Positions 40,403-54,277 of a stretch of 64,000 nucleotides of DNA are shown here, piece by piece. Source of the stretch: Halisarca cf. caerulea. Lineage: Eukaryota > Porifera > Demospongiae > Chondrillida > Halisarcidae. The position numbers were made by a program, and so were the translations under genes. Every line of letters begins with the position of its first letter. Within the stretch, counting starts at the first letter, position 1. Under the pieces are notes generated by a model. That model was not told the DNA's origin. It was given only the letters and a program-made list of their open reading frames with translations, and searched no databases. The stretch lies in assembly GCA_963170055.1 (NCBI GenBank), contig CAUJGJ010000242.1, positions 6,356,859 to 6,420,858 of the forward strand, read 5' to 3'.

Positions 40403-41555
40403 TGTAGTATGTGTTCTAACATCGCTTTAATCCATATGAGAAGGTTCATACAGAGTGGGCTACTAGTGCTACGTGTATGCTTTGTATAAAATTTGAACAA
40501 AATGCGCTAAACTTTAGTCATTTTTTACAACAACGGGTAGAGCCACTATAGTGGCTCATCCACAATAAAGAGTTTAAAGACTGCAGGCTGTGAAAGTTGC
40601 ACAATTGCCACAAACGTTAGTGTGGTAGAAAGGGCATTGTCTATGTAGTTGTCAGGCCAAGTTTTATAGTCATGCATAGCTGTACGAGTGTATATAAAGC
40701 CCAATTAATTCTATGAGAATCGCACTTGTACACATTAACATGCAGTTATACAAACAGTTCACTATGTTATGCGAACAAAAATGGCTTCTGCCGAAAGTTG
40801 CTCACTGAAACAATGCATTATTTCTTGGGTATAGTATCATATTTTGCCTTTGTTTAATCAATACCGGAGTGAAGTGCAGCGAAGAGTGGAACAAAACTCT
40901 CCTCGTAACTTTTCTTGCAGGAATATGTCGTTCTTTTCCGTTCCAATCACATGCAGAACTACAAATTTTTCTTGTTCATTTGACAGAAGTGTCTCCCTTG
41001 AAGAAGGGTGCATACTTTAAGCCTTAAAAGTCAACCTAAGCATCGTATCATATAATTACCACTCGAAATGTTTCAAGCGACCAGGACCAGACGACTCAAA
41101 AATTACGCATACATACTCCTACAAAAGAAAAAAGGTTATTTTGTTATCCTGTCCAATTATTTTATATCCAGTCTCCACGGCTTTTTTACTGTTTTCATAA
41201 CAATTCAGGAGAATTTGTAAACCAAGCTAGTTATTGTGTTAAATCTCGGGCCATTTCATTGGAGCTACTTTGATTTTGAAACAAAAAATGGGATGTATCT
41301 CAGGAAAGGCAAAACAGGAGGGTGCCAAGATTGCCTCATTCCAGCTGCAATTTTCTCCTTGATGTACCAGTAATATGTTGACCACCCAGTAATGTCCCGT
41401 AATAGAGTGATTTGTTGCTATTAGCCCATCCATAGAGCCAACAAATTAGTTGATTCTTGTGGTAAGGCCAACTAATGTTTTTGCCTCAAAATCTGGTGTG
41501 TTTTGAGTACCCTTAATAAATGGACACAATAAAAAATAATCTGTTAGAACCTTAC

Positions 41556-42424
41556 GCAGGTATGTTATGTCCGATTTATGGACATAAAACAAAATGGCGT
41601 TGTCTTCGTGGTCCTTCAAATATTCGGCTTGTTTTCTGTTTGAATACGAGAAGATGTTCTAAAACCACCTTTACCGTATCTAGAACATATATGCTTAGTA
41701 TCTGAATCGCTATAAAGATAATACGACGGTCATAAGTTACGTATGCTGTGTTTTCTTTTACCATATCGAAAAAAGGGAAAATGCCAAATTCCGGTGGTAA
41801 AGATCCGGGCTTTTGCTCACAAAACTAGGTTCAAATGAAAGCACAGATTGAAATCTTACTAAATCGAATCTTGCATCTTGCAGCTCCTTTCCACGGCTGT
41901 TATGTCCAGGGTTTTCTGCTGAAAAAGAAGGTCCTCAGCTACAAGACACTGGGCATAAAAGGAATGGGACGACGTACAAAGTCGCAAGATTCGATTTGGG
42001 AGGTTTGGTCCTCTAGGAACAACATACTAAAGTTTCAAAGCCAAACTCAGAGATCTCTAACACCGGAATTTTCGTTAAAGTTTTCCTATCAAACTTAACT
42101 GCTCGGTAGGTTGACATCACATGCAGTCACGTGGTTTGATTACGTCATACCAAGCAAGACGGCTGTGCGTACTGGCAGTATAGCTGCTAAACCAATATTA
42201 ATACGAACGAAATCGTCTCTAGAAAAGCTTAGAATGAAATCAGCAATGAAAGAACACCTTTGGACCTCTGATTTCGAAGTGCTTTACTTTGTTCAAGACG
42301 TTTAGCGTTGAAATCATGTGACCCTTGCGTTAAATTCCTTCTAATGTAAACAAAGTAATTGTTATGTAAACAATACTGCTTTACCATAAGCAATCCTCCC
42401 CGTTTTCGGACATAACCTACCTGC
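41556..42424. mobile_element. Foldback element, inverted copy of 37893-38747
   Basis: Ends GCAGGTATGTTATGTCCG and CGGACATAACCTACCTGC. TA lies immediately outside at both sides (TACGCAGG and CCTGCGTA), suggesting a TA target. The core CCACGGCTGTTATGTCC is at about 41892. Confidence 0.8.
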
Positions 42425-42736
42425 GTAATATCACAAACTGTAGTAGTATCCATATTCGAATAGATGAAGGAGAGTATCTTGAGGACAGCAGTGAGTAATA
42501 CGGCGGAAACAAAACTTTTTGAGTGATTTTTCTGACCAAACGAAGCTTCCAAATTTTTGAGCCACTTTAGTGGCTAATGGTCATTAAACAGTCTAGCGAT
42601 GCCAGAGACATGTGGCCGTTAAAAGGTTAACATAGCATTGCAGGATTTAGACACACAATGTGTTGTTCATTGTATGGGAGCCTCACTGGAGTGGTCGCAT
42701 ACAGACAGTCACATGCATGACTTCGACATCTACTTT

Positions 42737-43495
42737 CACAGGGTTTTTATAACCGTCCGGGAATAAAATGCAAAAATGGCCGTCTTGAAATAGCTTCACA
42801 AATTATCGATCATTTCTACTTTATTGACCAGATTTTCTCCCAGTTCGTCTTACTGGCCAAAAGTTGTATATATTCCGCGCATGTTGGTACTTAACTAGCG
42901 ATTGTTTCTATTGTCTGAAGGAAGATAGCGAGCTAGGAATACATAGCAGTTTTAGACAAAACTTCGCCTTGGTTAGACCTTACATTCCTCTCAATTCCCA
43001 TTAAACAACACGAAAAGACAGAACAAGTGGTGAGTTATCTGGAAATCGTTCCGGGCTATAGGTTATAATCTTCCGTAAGAAAGTTATAACCGAAAAACCT
43101 GCTTTTTCACCCTTCAAACGGCCAAAATTTAGCATAAATGGTCCAATTGCAAAAACTGCTTGATTGTAGCACTATGCCCGGAACGATTTTCGCAAACCAA
43201 AACATCTTGAGATTCCATCGAAGTTGGATTTGGTGAGATTCGAAGGCATCTGAGGTCTAACCAAGCGACTTCATCTTCGCCCTCAACAAAAGTGCCATTT
43301 TCGTGACGCTTCACGGATACGTAGGCAAAACGTCACAAAAGTCACCTTCTTCCCCCATTCTGTTGATACGTGAAATGTCGTACGTCATCCGAAAGACGCC
43401 AAATGACGCATTAAAAACAGCCGCTAATTGATGACGTAGAAAACATGCACCGCCCACAATTGGAACAAGCAACAGACAGTTAAAAACACCCTGTG
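42737..43495. mobile_element. CACAGGG-ended element, copy 1
   Basis: Ends CACAGGGTTTTTATAAC and GTTAAAAACACCCTGTG, 759 bp, no transposase ORF. Closely similar, in the same orientation, to 56511-57270. Confidence 0.75.
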
Positions 43496-43569
43496 TTGGT
43501 GCCATCAGTGTCACTGGGGAACTCAGCACATTCCTGAAGCATTTCTTTTAAAATCTACTAGGGGAGAAC

Positions 43570-44185
43570 GCAGCTAAGTTATGTCCAGTTTTGCCATAAA
43601 ATGCAATGGCTGCCGCTTCCGAACGTCTCGAATTCAAGGCCTTGTTTTAACTTCTTGTAGATGCCAAGCCCCAAAAACAGTGCAAACAGCGAATAGAACC
43701 TTTATATGTTATGTATGTGTACATGAAGCAGCCATCAATCTTTTGCAATTTCTGTATGAGCGATTTTCCGTCACCATATGAAAATAGCAAAGATTCAAAA
43801 ACGCGGTTGAGAAAATCTCCAAATTCGAGCACACAAGTCAATTCACAAGGCACAACATGTCCTTATCTTACTTTCCTGGTTATGGGAGAGCGATAGTCCA
43901 TCCTTCCGCTGTTATGTCGAAAGATTTGTGCTTTAAAAGTACTGTAGTAACAGCTAAAGGCTCGATATAAACTGAACGGAATGATCTACAGTCTTCCCAA
44001 AACCAGCATTTGAAGTTCGGTCCTTGAGGGATACTCGGATGTATTTTCAAACATATAGACCAAAGTTTGCTCAACCGCGTTTTTGGACATAACTTTCTTA
44101 TGGAAATGAGTTCTTCTCAGGCCTTGGTCACATGTTCACCACGTGTTCTTTATATGCTGTATATACTGTTATACCTTCGGAGGCA
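43570..44185. mobile_element. Foldback element fragment, right end missing
   Basis: The decayed left end GCAGCTAAGTTATGTCC is followed by sequence parallel to 32088-32900 up to the CACGTGTTCT segment. Similarity fades near 44185 with no CATAACATACCTGC end. Confidence 0.6.
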
Positions 44186-45031
44186 AGTCAGAACAAACAT
44201 GGCGGCTCGTAGGCTTGTATAGATTATTTTTAAAATTTCGCCTTTTCGCAAGTAAAAGAGAAGAGGAGCCTTACAGTCTCTTTCCAGACCCTACAGTTGA
44301 CGAAGGTGTCCTCATTTCAGGGGTTGGAGATGTACTTTGACTTATTATAGTGGAATATGTGGTTCCAGTGGTATGTGTCCATATTAGAGGGGTGTCCCCC
44401 ATTCAGGGGACTGTATTAGAGGGGTTCCACTGTACATACATACATACAGTGGAACTTCTGGTAGTGGACTCTCCCAAACAGCGCAGGTGAGCTATGTGCA
44501 CATAAAGCGAAATTTCAAAATGGCCGCCGCAAAGTTGTTCACAAATACACCCCCTTTTTCTTCTTTCGGAGTAGATAATGTGAAGAAACAAAGGTAAAAG
44601 TAAGCTGTTTGAACACTTTAAACCCCTATTTCTTTACTTTGTTTACTTTGAACTAACGTATTGAAGGAGAAATTTGGGACTTATTTGATGTAAAAGATTT
44701 TAACTTTATCCCCAAACGTGGAATACTTAACGATTGTGCGGAGGCAAGCTATGCACAGCGAAGAGTTCTTTGGAATGGTAGCTAACTTTTCACTGTAGGG
44801 CCTCAAGAAAATCGACTTCATTCCTGAGCTGTGCAAGTTTTTTTGTTATTTTTGGAGAAAGATAACACAAACACGTGCACATAAAACGAAAGAAACATAC
44901 TTTTACGAGGCCCTATGGTGACAAGTTAGTCTTACCCTTTGTTAACTAGCTTGTAAATTATCAAAGCTCCAGCGGGTGGTTTTCATCTCCGCGTTTTGAG
45001 AAGAAAACTAGTTGTCCAAAATACTCTTCCC

Positions 45032-45320
45032 TTCATCAGTAGTACTGGGCAGAGCAGTAACGGATGTTCCTTGGAAACCTCCCATCACGGGATTGGTCAA
45101 GGAAAATCCGAAACCGCTAGATGGCATTAAACTGACATCTTCACCAAATGCCTAGATTAACGCCAGGTCTAAAGTATCATAAAGGGGTTGTATTTGTGCT
45201 TTTACCATACTATAAAAAGCACCACCACAGTGCCAAAACCTTCCTTGACCAATCCCGTGATGGGAGGTTTCCAAGGAACATCCGTTACTGCTCTGCCCAG
45301 TGCTACTGATGAAGGGTGGA
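45032..45320. repeat. Inverted repeat hairpin, 70-bp arms
   Basis: TTCCTTGGAAACCTCCCATC (45068) and its inverse (45260) with matching flanks (GGGCAGAGCAGTAACGGATG) bracket about 130 bp. It interrupts the foldback element 44483-47130. Confidence 0.75.
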
Positions 45321-46171
45321 ATTCCCAGAAAAGGCCTTATAGCACATTGGCAAAACAGCGATGTTTCGTCTCAGATTATCGTGGTTAGTACATTTCTATA
45401 TACATACATACATACATACATAAATGCAGTGCAAATAATGTAAATAGGTATAGATTTTAATTTAAGTGTACCTGTGAGTGTTGCCTTATTTGAAAGGAAG
45501 CCGCCCTGATCATGAACTCCTGGTAACTTTGTCATAATTGGTTCCAGAGTAATGAACAGACATATTGGCCCAAGTCTCTGAGTTAGTTTCAGTATCCTTC
45601 TTGGAAGGGAACAAAGTGGGGATGGAACTGTTTTAGATAGAAGTTATGAGATAGAAGCTTTAACCTTCTATCTCCTAAGCCCATCTTCTTTCTAGTAAAG
45701 GCTTCCTCCTCATAGCAGTCTCTCATGAAATGCAGACTACAGAGTCTGGAAGACGAGGACAGTGAAGATGTACATGTATCACTGTACACCATTTGCTAGG
45801 GAGGGAGGCCTCAAAAGGGAACGTGTGCATCGATACTCCATCATTTGAAGTATGGGAGTATCCTCCAGCTACATAACAATACGGCATGCCTTAATTTCAA
45901 GCGACTATGCAATCTTTTTTTCAACGCGTTTCAAAAGCTTGCTGGCTGCCTGTGAACAGACGTACAAGGCTTATGCTAGGGAAGTGACTACTCTAACGTC
46001 ATATGACGGCACAGCCCAAAAAATCAAATTTTATGGACAAATTTACCGAAAGTAAGCGTTTTCCATCGAACAAAGGCACTGAGAGAACTTTCAATGTCAT
46101 TGTGTTCAATAACAAGCAAATCCCTACAACATATCAAAAATTATCCAAACAACATGTCAGTGGCCCTTTAA

Positions 46172-46740
46172 CACATCTTGTACTATACGCCGTATGCGCC
46201 TTATTTCCGGAAGTCACCAAAATACCATACGCCGTATGCGCCCTAATCGCAATGTAAATTTAGATCGACTTTTCCCCTGTTACTTGCTATAGTAACCCAG
46301 CTCAAACATTACATCAACGGAAAGGTTAAAGATAGGGCTATCTAATGATGTATAGAACGTAGTGCCTCCAATGGGAAATTATCGAGTAAATCGATCTCAA
46401 AGTATGCAAACAAAACTATTGGACGAACTTTGAGAAATGATTATGATAACTCAAAAATGCATCATTTACAAAGGCGATACAAAAGAAGATACAAAACAGA
46501 TGAAATACTGACAGGAACAGATGATAATAGTCTTGTTAGAGCTTTCAGGAAAGGAGAACACTGTTCTTCTGTGGAGATAACGGCCAGTTGTGAACTCTTC
46601 GCTGCAGTTCAATTTCACAAAGTTGAACGTCGCAAATGCAGTTCAGAGGCGCCGTAAACATCTAGAAGTAGTGTTTGCGTTTAGAAAAGGACCCTGTGAC
46701 TGATACGAGGAGAACACTACCGTTTTCCACAAGGTCAAAT
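46172..46740. mobile_element. Fragment related to 53352-54277
   Basis: TTAA then CACATCTTGTACTATACGCC at 46168 on, followed by sequence parallel to 53352-53930 (CGTATGCGCCCTAATCGCAATG region, TTAGAGCTTTCAG region). The right TIR is missing. Confidence 0.6.
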
Positions 46741-47139
46741 TGTAAATTGCTGAAAGCGTTTCTCATCGTATGGCCTCGCAAAAGCTTGTTTCTTTCGTTT
46801 TATGTGCACATCTCAGGAACAAAGTGGAATTTCTTGAGGCGCTAAGGTGGATAGTCAGCTAAGGTTCTAAAGAACTCTTCATCATAAACAGCTTGCCTCC
46901 ACACAATTGTTTAGTATTCTGTGTTTTGGGATGAAGTTAAAATCATATCTATCTAATAAGTTCCATTTTTTCCTTCAATACGTTTAACTTACTAGTTCAA
47001 AGTAGGCAAAGAGAAGAAATAGGGGGTTAAAGTAATCATCTACTCCAAAGAAAAAAAGGGGGTGTATTTGTGACCATGTTTGCGGTGGCCATTTTGAAAT
47101 TTATTTCTTAGTGCACATAACTCACCTATGTATAATCTT

Positions 47140-47567
47140 CCATTAAAAAGTTGTAGCCGAAAAACCTGCTTTTACACCCTTCAAACGAACAAAATTTATC
47201 ATAAATGATCAAATTGCGAGAAACCGCTTGATTACAACACTACACCCGGAACGATTAATTCTCACAAACTTAAACATCTTGAGATTCCATAGAAGTAGGA
47301 TTTAGTGAAATTCAAAGGTATCTAGAGGTCCAGCGAAGCGACTTTATCTTTGCCCTCAGCAAACTGCTATTTTACCAACGTTTCACACATACGTAGGCAC
47401 AATGTCACAAAGTCGACCTTCTCTTCCCCTTCTGTCAATACATGAAATTTCAGACATCATCTGAAAGATGTTCAATGGCACAATTAAAAACAGTCGCTAA
47501 TTGATATTGTTGAAAACAATCACCACAAACAATCCGAACAAGCAACAGGTGGTATAAACACCTTGAG
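47140..47567. mobile_element. Degenerate CACAGGG-family fragment
   Basis: Parallels 43070-43495 from CGAAAAACCTGCTTTT to GGTATAAACACCTTG. The left half is missing. Confidence 0.6.
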
Positions 47568-48133
47568 CAACACCATTAATTATAAAACCTGAGTACTGTC
47601 AAAATAGGCCTTGCCAATAAACATTCTAGTACCCATAACTTCAGACACAAAGCAAAATACAATTTCCCTTCTATGGAAAAGTTGGGCTGTACAATGAACT
47701 CCTAATACGAAGTAAAGAAACCTTTCCTCAGCAACTCTATGTGTTACACCCAGAAAGAAGGAAAAATCCAAAAAAATAGTTGGGTCACGCACGAGCATGT
47801 GACAAATTAATAGTGATGATAGCAAAGTTTAAATAACACAAATTGGAATGGATTGTTATGAATAACAGTCTGAATCATGGGATAATTTCATGATTAATCG
47901 TTTATAGGTGCCTAAAAATAACAGTTTATCATTTATGCAAACTGAGGAGTGCTATCATAACAATCCTGGACATGTTCCGCATGCATAAGGATTACAGTTT
48001 TCTATAATAACAGGTTATTTTTAATAGTAGCCAATTATTTTTTGGGTATCCAAAATGCAGCTGTTTTGAGGCATAAACAAAGTAAGAGTAACAAATTAGT
48101 TTCCCTTACCAGTAGAGGTAACAAATTAGTTGC

Positions 48134-49484
48134 GCAGGTAAGTTATGTGCACATCAAGCCTGAGACAAGATGGCCGCTGAAAAAGTCGGTCGTAAGCACA
48201 CTGTAATTTTCTCCCTACAGGAAGTGTAAACAATAAAAACGAATAGATAGAATGCTACAGCAGCATTTCTACTTTACTTTTCCGAAGTTTGATTGTTGAT
48301 AACTCATTTTCAAATTGTAGGAAAGGACATTATCCAAACCATAGAAATCCGGCTTTAGTCAAAAAGGCAGAATTCTAAACGCCGGTAAAGTGGTATGATT
48401 TTTACCTAGAAAGGTTCCTAGGATCCATATCTAACTTTTCACTGTGGGGATTTTGACATACTTCTTTGTTCCTGAGATGCACAGCTTTTTGTAGTTTTGG
48501 AGAGAAGAAAATTACAAACACGTGCACATAGAAAGAAAGGTAGGAGCTATCATAATCCCCCACGGTGAAAAATTAGTCTTATCCTTTGTTAAACAAGCGT
48601 ACCAACTTACAAAGCTAAAGAGTACTGTTTAGAACTCCGCCTTTTGGAAAGAAAACTGGTTGTCTAAAGCATTCGTCTTCCATTCGTGGTCATACGGACG
48701 TCAGGTGACTATTATCCATAAAGGTATCGTAGCGAAAGTATGCAGGTGTCTTATGCCCGAATCCAGCCATAAGTGTAACGTTATACGGTTTCACTCAATG
48801 AATTTCATTATAGCGCTAACTAAGGGTTTGTCACGCGCAGATAGCGAGATTCATCATGCGTAAACTGGACGTATACGCGAGAATACAAGTAAAATGTTCG
48901 GACTCTTTCGTAGAACATGTGACAGCATGTGACTGTAGTCTAAAGAAGAGAGATGCTTGAGTGGAAATTTTCTTTCAAAATTGCAGTGGTAAAAATCTCA
49001 ACTCGGAGCAACGGCAATAGTGCCATTGGGTTCCCAATAGTCTAAACCACGGTGAAAGATTCCTGGAGCTTTGTACCTTCTATCGTTCGAGTTATGTCCT
49101 GTGTTTTGTGGTTGGAGACCTCCGAAAACGACGGAAACCGCTGGATATAACAGCTGTGCTTTGAGCTACCGGGCTCCAGGAATCTTTCAGGGCACTTATG
49201 TATCTAAGGAGTCGTTTGAACCTAATGGCGTGTTCAGAAGCTGAGATTTTTACCACCGCAATTTTGCTTTCTTGTCTTTTTGACAGTAGCCGAAGAAATT
49301 GCGTGTAGTGGGACGTTGGACTTGTAGATTGTCTTAAAGAGAACACTAACATCACGTCAATATGTTTGTAATGTGGAATGTCAATATTACCCATTGCAGA
49401 AAGCAATAACTCTGAGTTTATTTTAGTGCCTACGAAGCATCGGCCATTTTGTGTTATGTCCAAAATCGGACATAACTCACCTGC
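48134..49484. mobile_element. Composite of two foldback elements
   Basis: 48134 starts GCAGGTAAGTTATGTGCACAT (GTGCACAT subtype). At 48742 a second left end GCAGGTGTCTTATG begins a 743-bp element, an inverted relative of 26894-27649, that ends CGGACATAACTCACCTGC at 49484. The first element is therefore truncated by, or fused to, the second. Confidence 0.65.
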
Positions 49485-50949
49485 GTATACTGATTTTCGT
49501 ATGGAAAATGCTGTCAATTCACAGAGGCATTATAGCGCTTTTTGGAAGTTGGGGATTACAGGCGACAAAGTTATGGAATTTGTGGAATTTGTCACATTTT
49601 ACCTATACGTCATTACCAACAGAAGGTAAACGTTGTAATACGTCATCAGTAATGGGCGCTTACAGTGGTTTAGCGATAGCAGAATCTTTCAAATCTTATC
49701 GACTTTGAAAAGGCAAAAAGCCGTTTTGTGCCTTAATAAGTTTTGTTTAGGTATTTGTAAAAGCACATCAATGCTTAGTCGCAATGTTCAAGCTACACTA
49801 GTACCGTCAAAAAGGGCCAGGTACCGCCGATATCGACCTTCCACCTCGAATGATCGTTACAGAATGCCGAAGCAATGTAGGAAAGTGCTGTGACAGGTAA
49901 CTACACTATACTATCCAGGATATCCTAGATCACGAATGAAACACTAGCTAAAATCGGCAAAATGTTAGCAGGCTCAGTCTACTTTCTGACTTTGCACTAA
50001 TCGATTGATTTCGCACACAAGCCAGTGCCACTGTCTCTCAGTCTTAGTCGTCAAGTATGCCACTTTCGCCGCAGATATGACTATCAATGACAAGAATATA
50101 TGCATAAGAACTCACTGATACTTGTTGGAACCATTTAATGAAAAATAGAACTTTCCGCACAACAATTTGCCGACCAGATCGATTGTTCACATAGTCGATA
50201 ACATTGTAGGGCGCTTATTTCCAATGTACCATACGAATTTAAATGCCCAATACTGATGATGCACACCTTACGTCATCGTAAAATGGCGGATTGGAACCGT
50301 CCTGCAAATATATCGTGTTTTGGAGACGTGTGCCCGGGACTTTGTCTAAACAACAAAAGAATCCAACGATTTAAAATACTTTTGTCTACTTGTTTTCGCT
50401 AAGCGGGGATTATATAAGCAGGTTAGCCCAAGATATTACCATTTTAATTGTCATTTTTAGCCATTTTTACCCGCTAAAAGTACATTTTTCGTTATAACTA
50501 TTTCAGTTATATGTTCTCTGCTCAGCATCCATATCTTAAATGAACTTTACTCTTTCATCTCATGCCAGTTTCATCTCTTTGGGAGGCCGTCTACACGTCC
50601 CCAAATCGACGTTTAGAGAAAAAGTGTACCTTTTCCAAAATCATTTTTATACTTCTGCGTATGACACATGGGCCTGTTTTGTAGTTTATTGTTTCGATAA
50701 ATAACATTAAAACACTAAACAGTTGTAAAAATCGATGTACATTGTTGTTTGAGCTGTAAAATTTGATGTATATATTACCATTTTGAGCGGAGGCCATTTT
50801 CTTCCCCAGTCGAAAAGCGCTATAATTAGCCTGTGTTTGAAGTGCAATTCGGCAAAGGGATCAAGTGTGCATAAAAATTTTGAATAAAAGCAGAACTGAA
50901 GTCTTTTGGAACTGAAATACGCACTTAATCTACTTGCCTTGCTAGATAC
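49485..50949. other. No gene recognised
   Basis: Contains short frames only. No TIR pair was found between the composite foldback element and the TTAA element. Confidence 0.4.
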
Positions 50950-50953
50950 TTAA

Positions 50954-51768
50954 CCTCTTAAGGCCCGTTAGCCTATTTAGTGGCTCTAAACTCTGAATAC
51001 CATTAAGTCCCGCGGGTTGCCTATATTGCGCAATCACAAAGAAATTTATATGGCTAGATAGAGTGAAGGTAGCTTAATAAAACTGCCAATTTTTAACGCC
51101 ATACACTTAGGTATGAACAGTAGAGAAAGTTCTAAAGATTGTACTAAAAACGCAAGTGATCATAAAGTCACGCAATTATACAAACAGTTTACAGAGATAT
51201 ACAAACAAATAAAATGGCTGCTTGAAGATCCGTAATATTCATTGGTTGTGTAGTCTGTTTTTTCGGCTGAATAGGAGCTACCTGCAGTAAATCCTTAAAC
51301 AGTCCACTGGACTAAGAGCAATACGCCGTTCTGGACAGCAAAATTCGCAATAAGTTCGTCTGACGTGTTTCCGTGTAGATTTTGCACTTTTATTGTTTTT
51401 AGTGTAACGATTTGCATTGTAACGATTTTCTAGGCATATAATAGTATGTAGTAGAATATATAAAGACAATTGTGACCATTTTCTATGCAAAGCAGGCCGA
51501 AAAAAGGCGTCACGTAGCTATAATGCTACTATTCCAACTGGCGAGTAAGTGTGTGAGTAAAATGCGTACGAATTTCAACTTATTGGTTAGCGAAGGGAAG
51601 CTTTTTGCTGGAGAAGGTCTTCGAGATAAGATATAACCGAAATATAACGTTTGGCAACGTTCACGCTCTTTGTAAATACAAAAAATCCTTTCACAAAGCT
51701 TGCGCCACTTTTTAGGCTAACGGGCCTTAAGGGGTAAACGGTGACATAAAAACGCGGGCGTTAAAAGG
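50954..51768. mobile_element. TTAA-flanked 815-bp element, same family as 28231-29031
   Basis: TTAA at 50950 and 51769. Left end CCTCTTAAGGCCCG, right end (inverted) CCTTTTAACGCCCG. A longer inverted pair, GGCCCGTTAGCC...AGTGGC and its inverse, lies just inside. Confidence 0.7.
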
Positions 51769-51779
51769 TTAAACTGCAT

Positions 51780-51898
51780 CTTTAATAGTCACGCAATCTG
51801 CACCTGATCACAGCTTGAAAACGAGATGCAAATTGATTACATTGTGTGAAGCCACAGAAAGGCCCCCTTATTGCGTGGTGTGCACATAACCTACCTGC
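51780..51898. mobile_element. Solo end of the GTGCACAT foldback subtype
   Basis: The 119 bp ending GTGCACATAACCTACCTGC match the inverted left end of 61754-62628. No partner end is found. Confidence 0.6.
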
Positions 51899-51934
51899 GT
51901 GCCTCTACAGGTCAGCCAATAGCAATAATACATT

Positions 51935-53104
51935 CGCATTTGGGACATGTCCGAATCTGCCCTGCGTGCTAATTAGTTGGATTTCGAGCAAAAATGTTAT
52001 TCAATGGCTTCAAGTCATGTGACATGTGCATGATAAATCATGAGGATATAGCATTTACACATTAACTTTGTTTTGCTACAGCAATCATTTTGCATTTCTG
52101 TGTACTTGCTAACGTTTATCCTGATATAATTCGTTCAGTCGTATTCGTTCTGGGAAGAAGGTTAGCTGAAGCGCATTAATAATCAGTATTTTAATATCCC
52201 CGAAAACAGCAAGATGTTCCAAGATGGCATGCTATTTTCTCTCAACGGGTTCAATTCCAACCCATCGAGGAGAAAAATTAAGATAGGCCATTCTATTCTA
52301 AAGTAAAACATTCGCTATTTAGATTCAAAAGCAATGGCTACCACCGGATATTACACACCTTACTCCGACTCTGATATCCGACGTTAAAGTTTTGCACCCT
52401 TTAAATCGTCGTCAAAAGTATCCTCCTCTTGTTACAAATGTCCTGACTCCTTTAAAATGTATTTCGTTCGGTGTATCATTCACTGTCATGCTCGTCGTGT
52501 CTTCCGACCGAATTTAGTCCTCACGTCGACTGTAGAACATCATGCGCTTGTCATGTGACAAAATGGCCTCAGTGACTCTTTTGTCATGGTGAATCTTTAA
52601 TGGCCGGGAGCTAAAATGTTAGGGCCAATTAGCCTAGTCTTTATAGATTTTTCGATTTATCATAGGCAACTTTAGACTTTCCATGTGGGGGATTTTGATT
52701 GTTGACTTCCTACAAAAGTTACAAGCCCAAATGTGAGTGTCTGTTTTGACAATTTATGGTTTTTCAGTGATTTTCTCAATAACTGTTTCAAATACGAAAA
52801 TCCCCCACATTGAAGTTTAGATATTGCTATAAGGAACCTACTTCCCCTTTTTGGTGTCCATAGCTTTCAATCTCCAGTGGCTCCCGGCGTTTATGTGCCT
52901 TTAGATATGGCGAAGAAAACTACTTATAATTTCGTCTTCACATACACAATTACTTCGATTTTGGGCTTAAAATGAAAACAATACAACACGCTACGCTTTC
53001 AAAGAGATACAATAGACCCACTAAAAGAAATGGGACCAAAAGCAAACCTAAAATTTTTCGATAGCAGAAGACTTACAAGTGCTAATGGACATGTTCCACA
53101 TGCG
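51935..53104. mobile_element. 1170-bp element, copy 2 (reverse orientation)
   Basis: Left CGCATTTGGGACATGTCC and inverted right CGCATGTGGAACATGTCC differ at two positions. It has the same length as 21455-22624. Further solo ends of this type appear near 47968 and 58763. Confidence 0.65.
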
Positions 53105-53351
53105 TTCAAATATGCTACATTTTTGGGTCCCTGGTTTGTTATTGGTCCAAAGAGAAAACTGCAGCTGAAATGAGGTAATCTGGTCACCCTCATGTTTTAC
53201 CTTGCCTGATATATATCCCATTTCTGGTTCAAAATCTGAGTAGCTCCAATAAAATGCCCAAGATTTAGCACAAAATTAAACTATGTTTACAAATTCTCCA
53301 GAATTGCTATGAAAACAGTGAAAAAGCCAGACACAATGGAGACTAGCTTAA

Positions 53352-54277
53352 CACATCTTGCACCATACGCCATATGCGTCCGACTTCCTGGACGTCATCA
53401 AAATACCACACGTCGTATGCGTCCTGATCGCAATGCTAATTTAGATCGTCTTTCCCCCTGTTATTCTCTATAGTAACCCTGGTCAAACATTACATCATTG
53501 GAAAGGCTAAAGATAGGACTATCAAATGATGTATAAAACATGCTGCCGCTAATTCGAAATTTTTGAGCAAATCAATCTCAAAGAACGCGCTCGAATTTAT
53601 TGGACGGACATTGACCACGATTAAGATAACATGCAAATACACAATCTGCAAAGGCAAAAGATACAAAACATAAAAAGTACTAATGGTAATAAATGATAGT
53701 AGTCCTGTTAGAGCTTTCAGAAAAGGAGAAAATCGTTCTTTTGTGGAGATAAAGGCCAGTTGTCAACTCTTTGCTGCAGCCAAATTTCACTGGATTGAGA
53801 GACCCAAATGGAGTTTTCAGGTCTCAAAAGCATCAAGGAGTAGTGTTTGTGTTCAGAATAGGACCTTGGGTCTGATTCAGGAGAGGAGCAACTACCGTTT
53901 TCCACAAGGCCGAATTGTTGACTTGCCTACACTGTTAAGTACAGCTGTTGTCCTGCAAACCAGTGAACCATCAGACAACTCCACTGGGCAAGACAAGTCT
54001 TTAAAAACTTGTTCGAACTGAGTATATCGATGCTCATCACACTTTATGGCTTCTGCATTTTCTGTAAACGCCGTAAACCCCTTCTGTGACTTGATATCTG
54101 TAATTGTTAACTTTCGAAGGGTAAATGGAACACAACTTACAAGGCTATTCTAAAAAGAGTTCCAACAGAAAAATAGATTTCTCTCCTTAAGACACGAGGC
54201 GAGTGAAGGTGTCAATTCTTGTGGTATTTAGAATGGGGTGTCTTTTTTACTTCCGGTTTCTTATGGTGCAAGATGTG
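53352..54277. mobile_element. TTAA-flanked element with perfect 16-bp TIRs
   Basis: TIR CACATCTTGCACCATA is inverted at both ends with TTAA at 53348-53351 and 54278-54281, as produced by piggyBac or Kolobok transposases. The 926 bp contain no transposase; the 112-codon ORF at 53683 has no known domain. Confidence 0.75.

Larger units (their letters stand above)
33320..42626. mobile_element. Possible outer TTAA element containing the nested cluster
   Basis: TTAA at 33316-33319 and 42627-42630 border CCTTTTAACG inverted ends. GCCACTTTAGTGGC hairpins follow at about 33336 and 42559. Nearly all of the 9.3 kb is later insertions (33429-38747, 39228-40402, 41556-42424). A further GAGCCACTATAGTGGCTC palindrome at 40551 could belong to another element end, so the pairing is uncertain. 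Confidence 0.4.
44483..47130. mobile_element. Foldback element of the GTGCACAT-ended subtype with nested insertions
   Basis: Ends GCAGGTGAGCTATGTGCACAT and GTGCACATAACTCACCT. The outer parts (44483-45030, about 46740-47130) match the two ends of 61754-62628. The middle is foreign: a hairpin at 45032-45320 and a TTAA-family fragment at 46172-46740. Confidence 0.65.
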
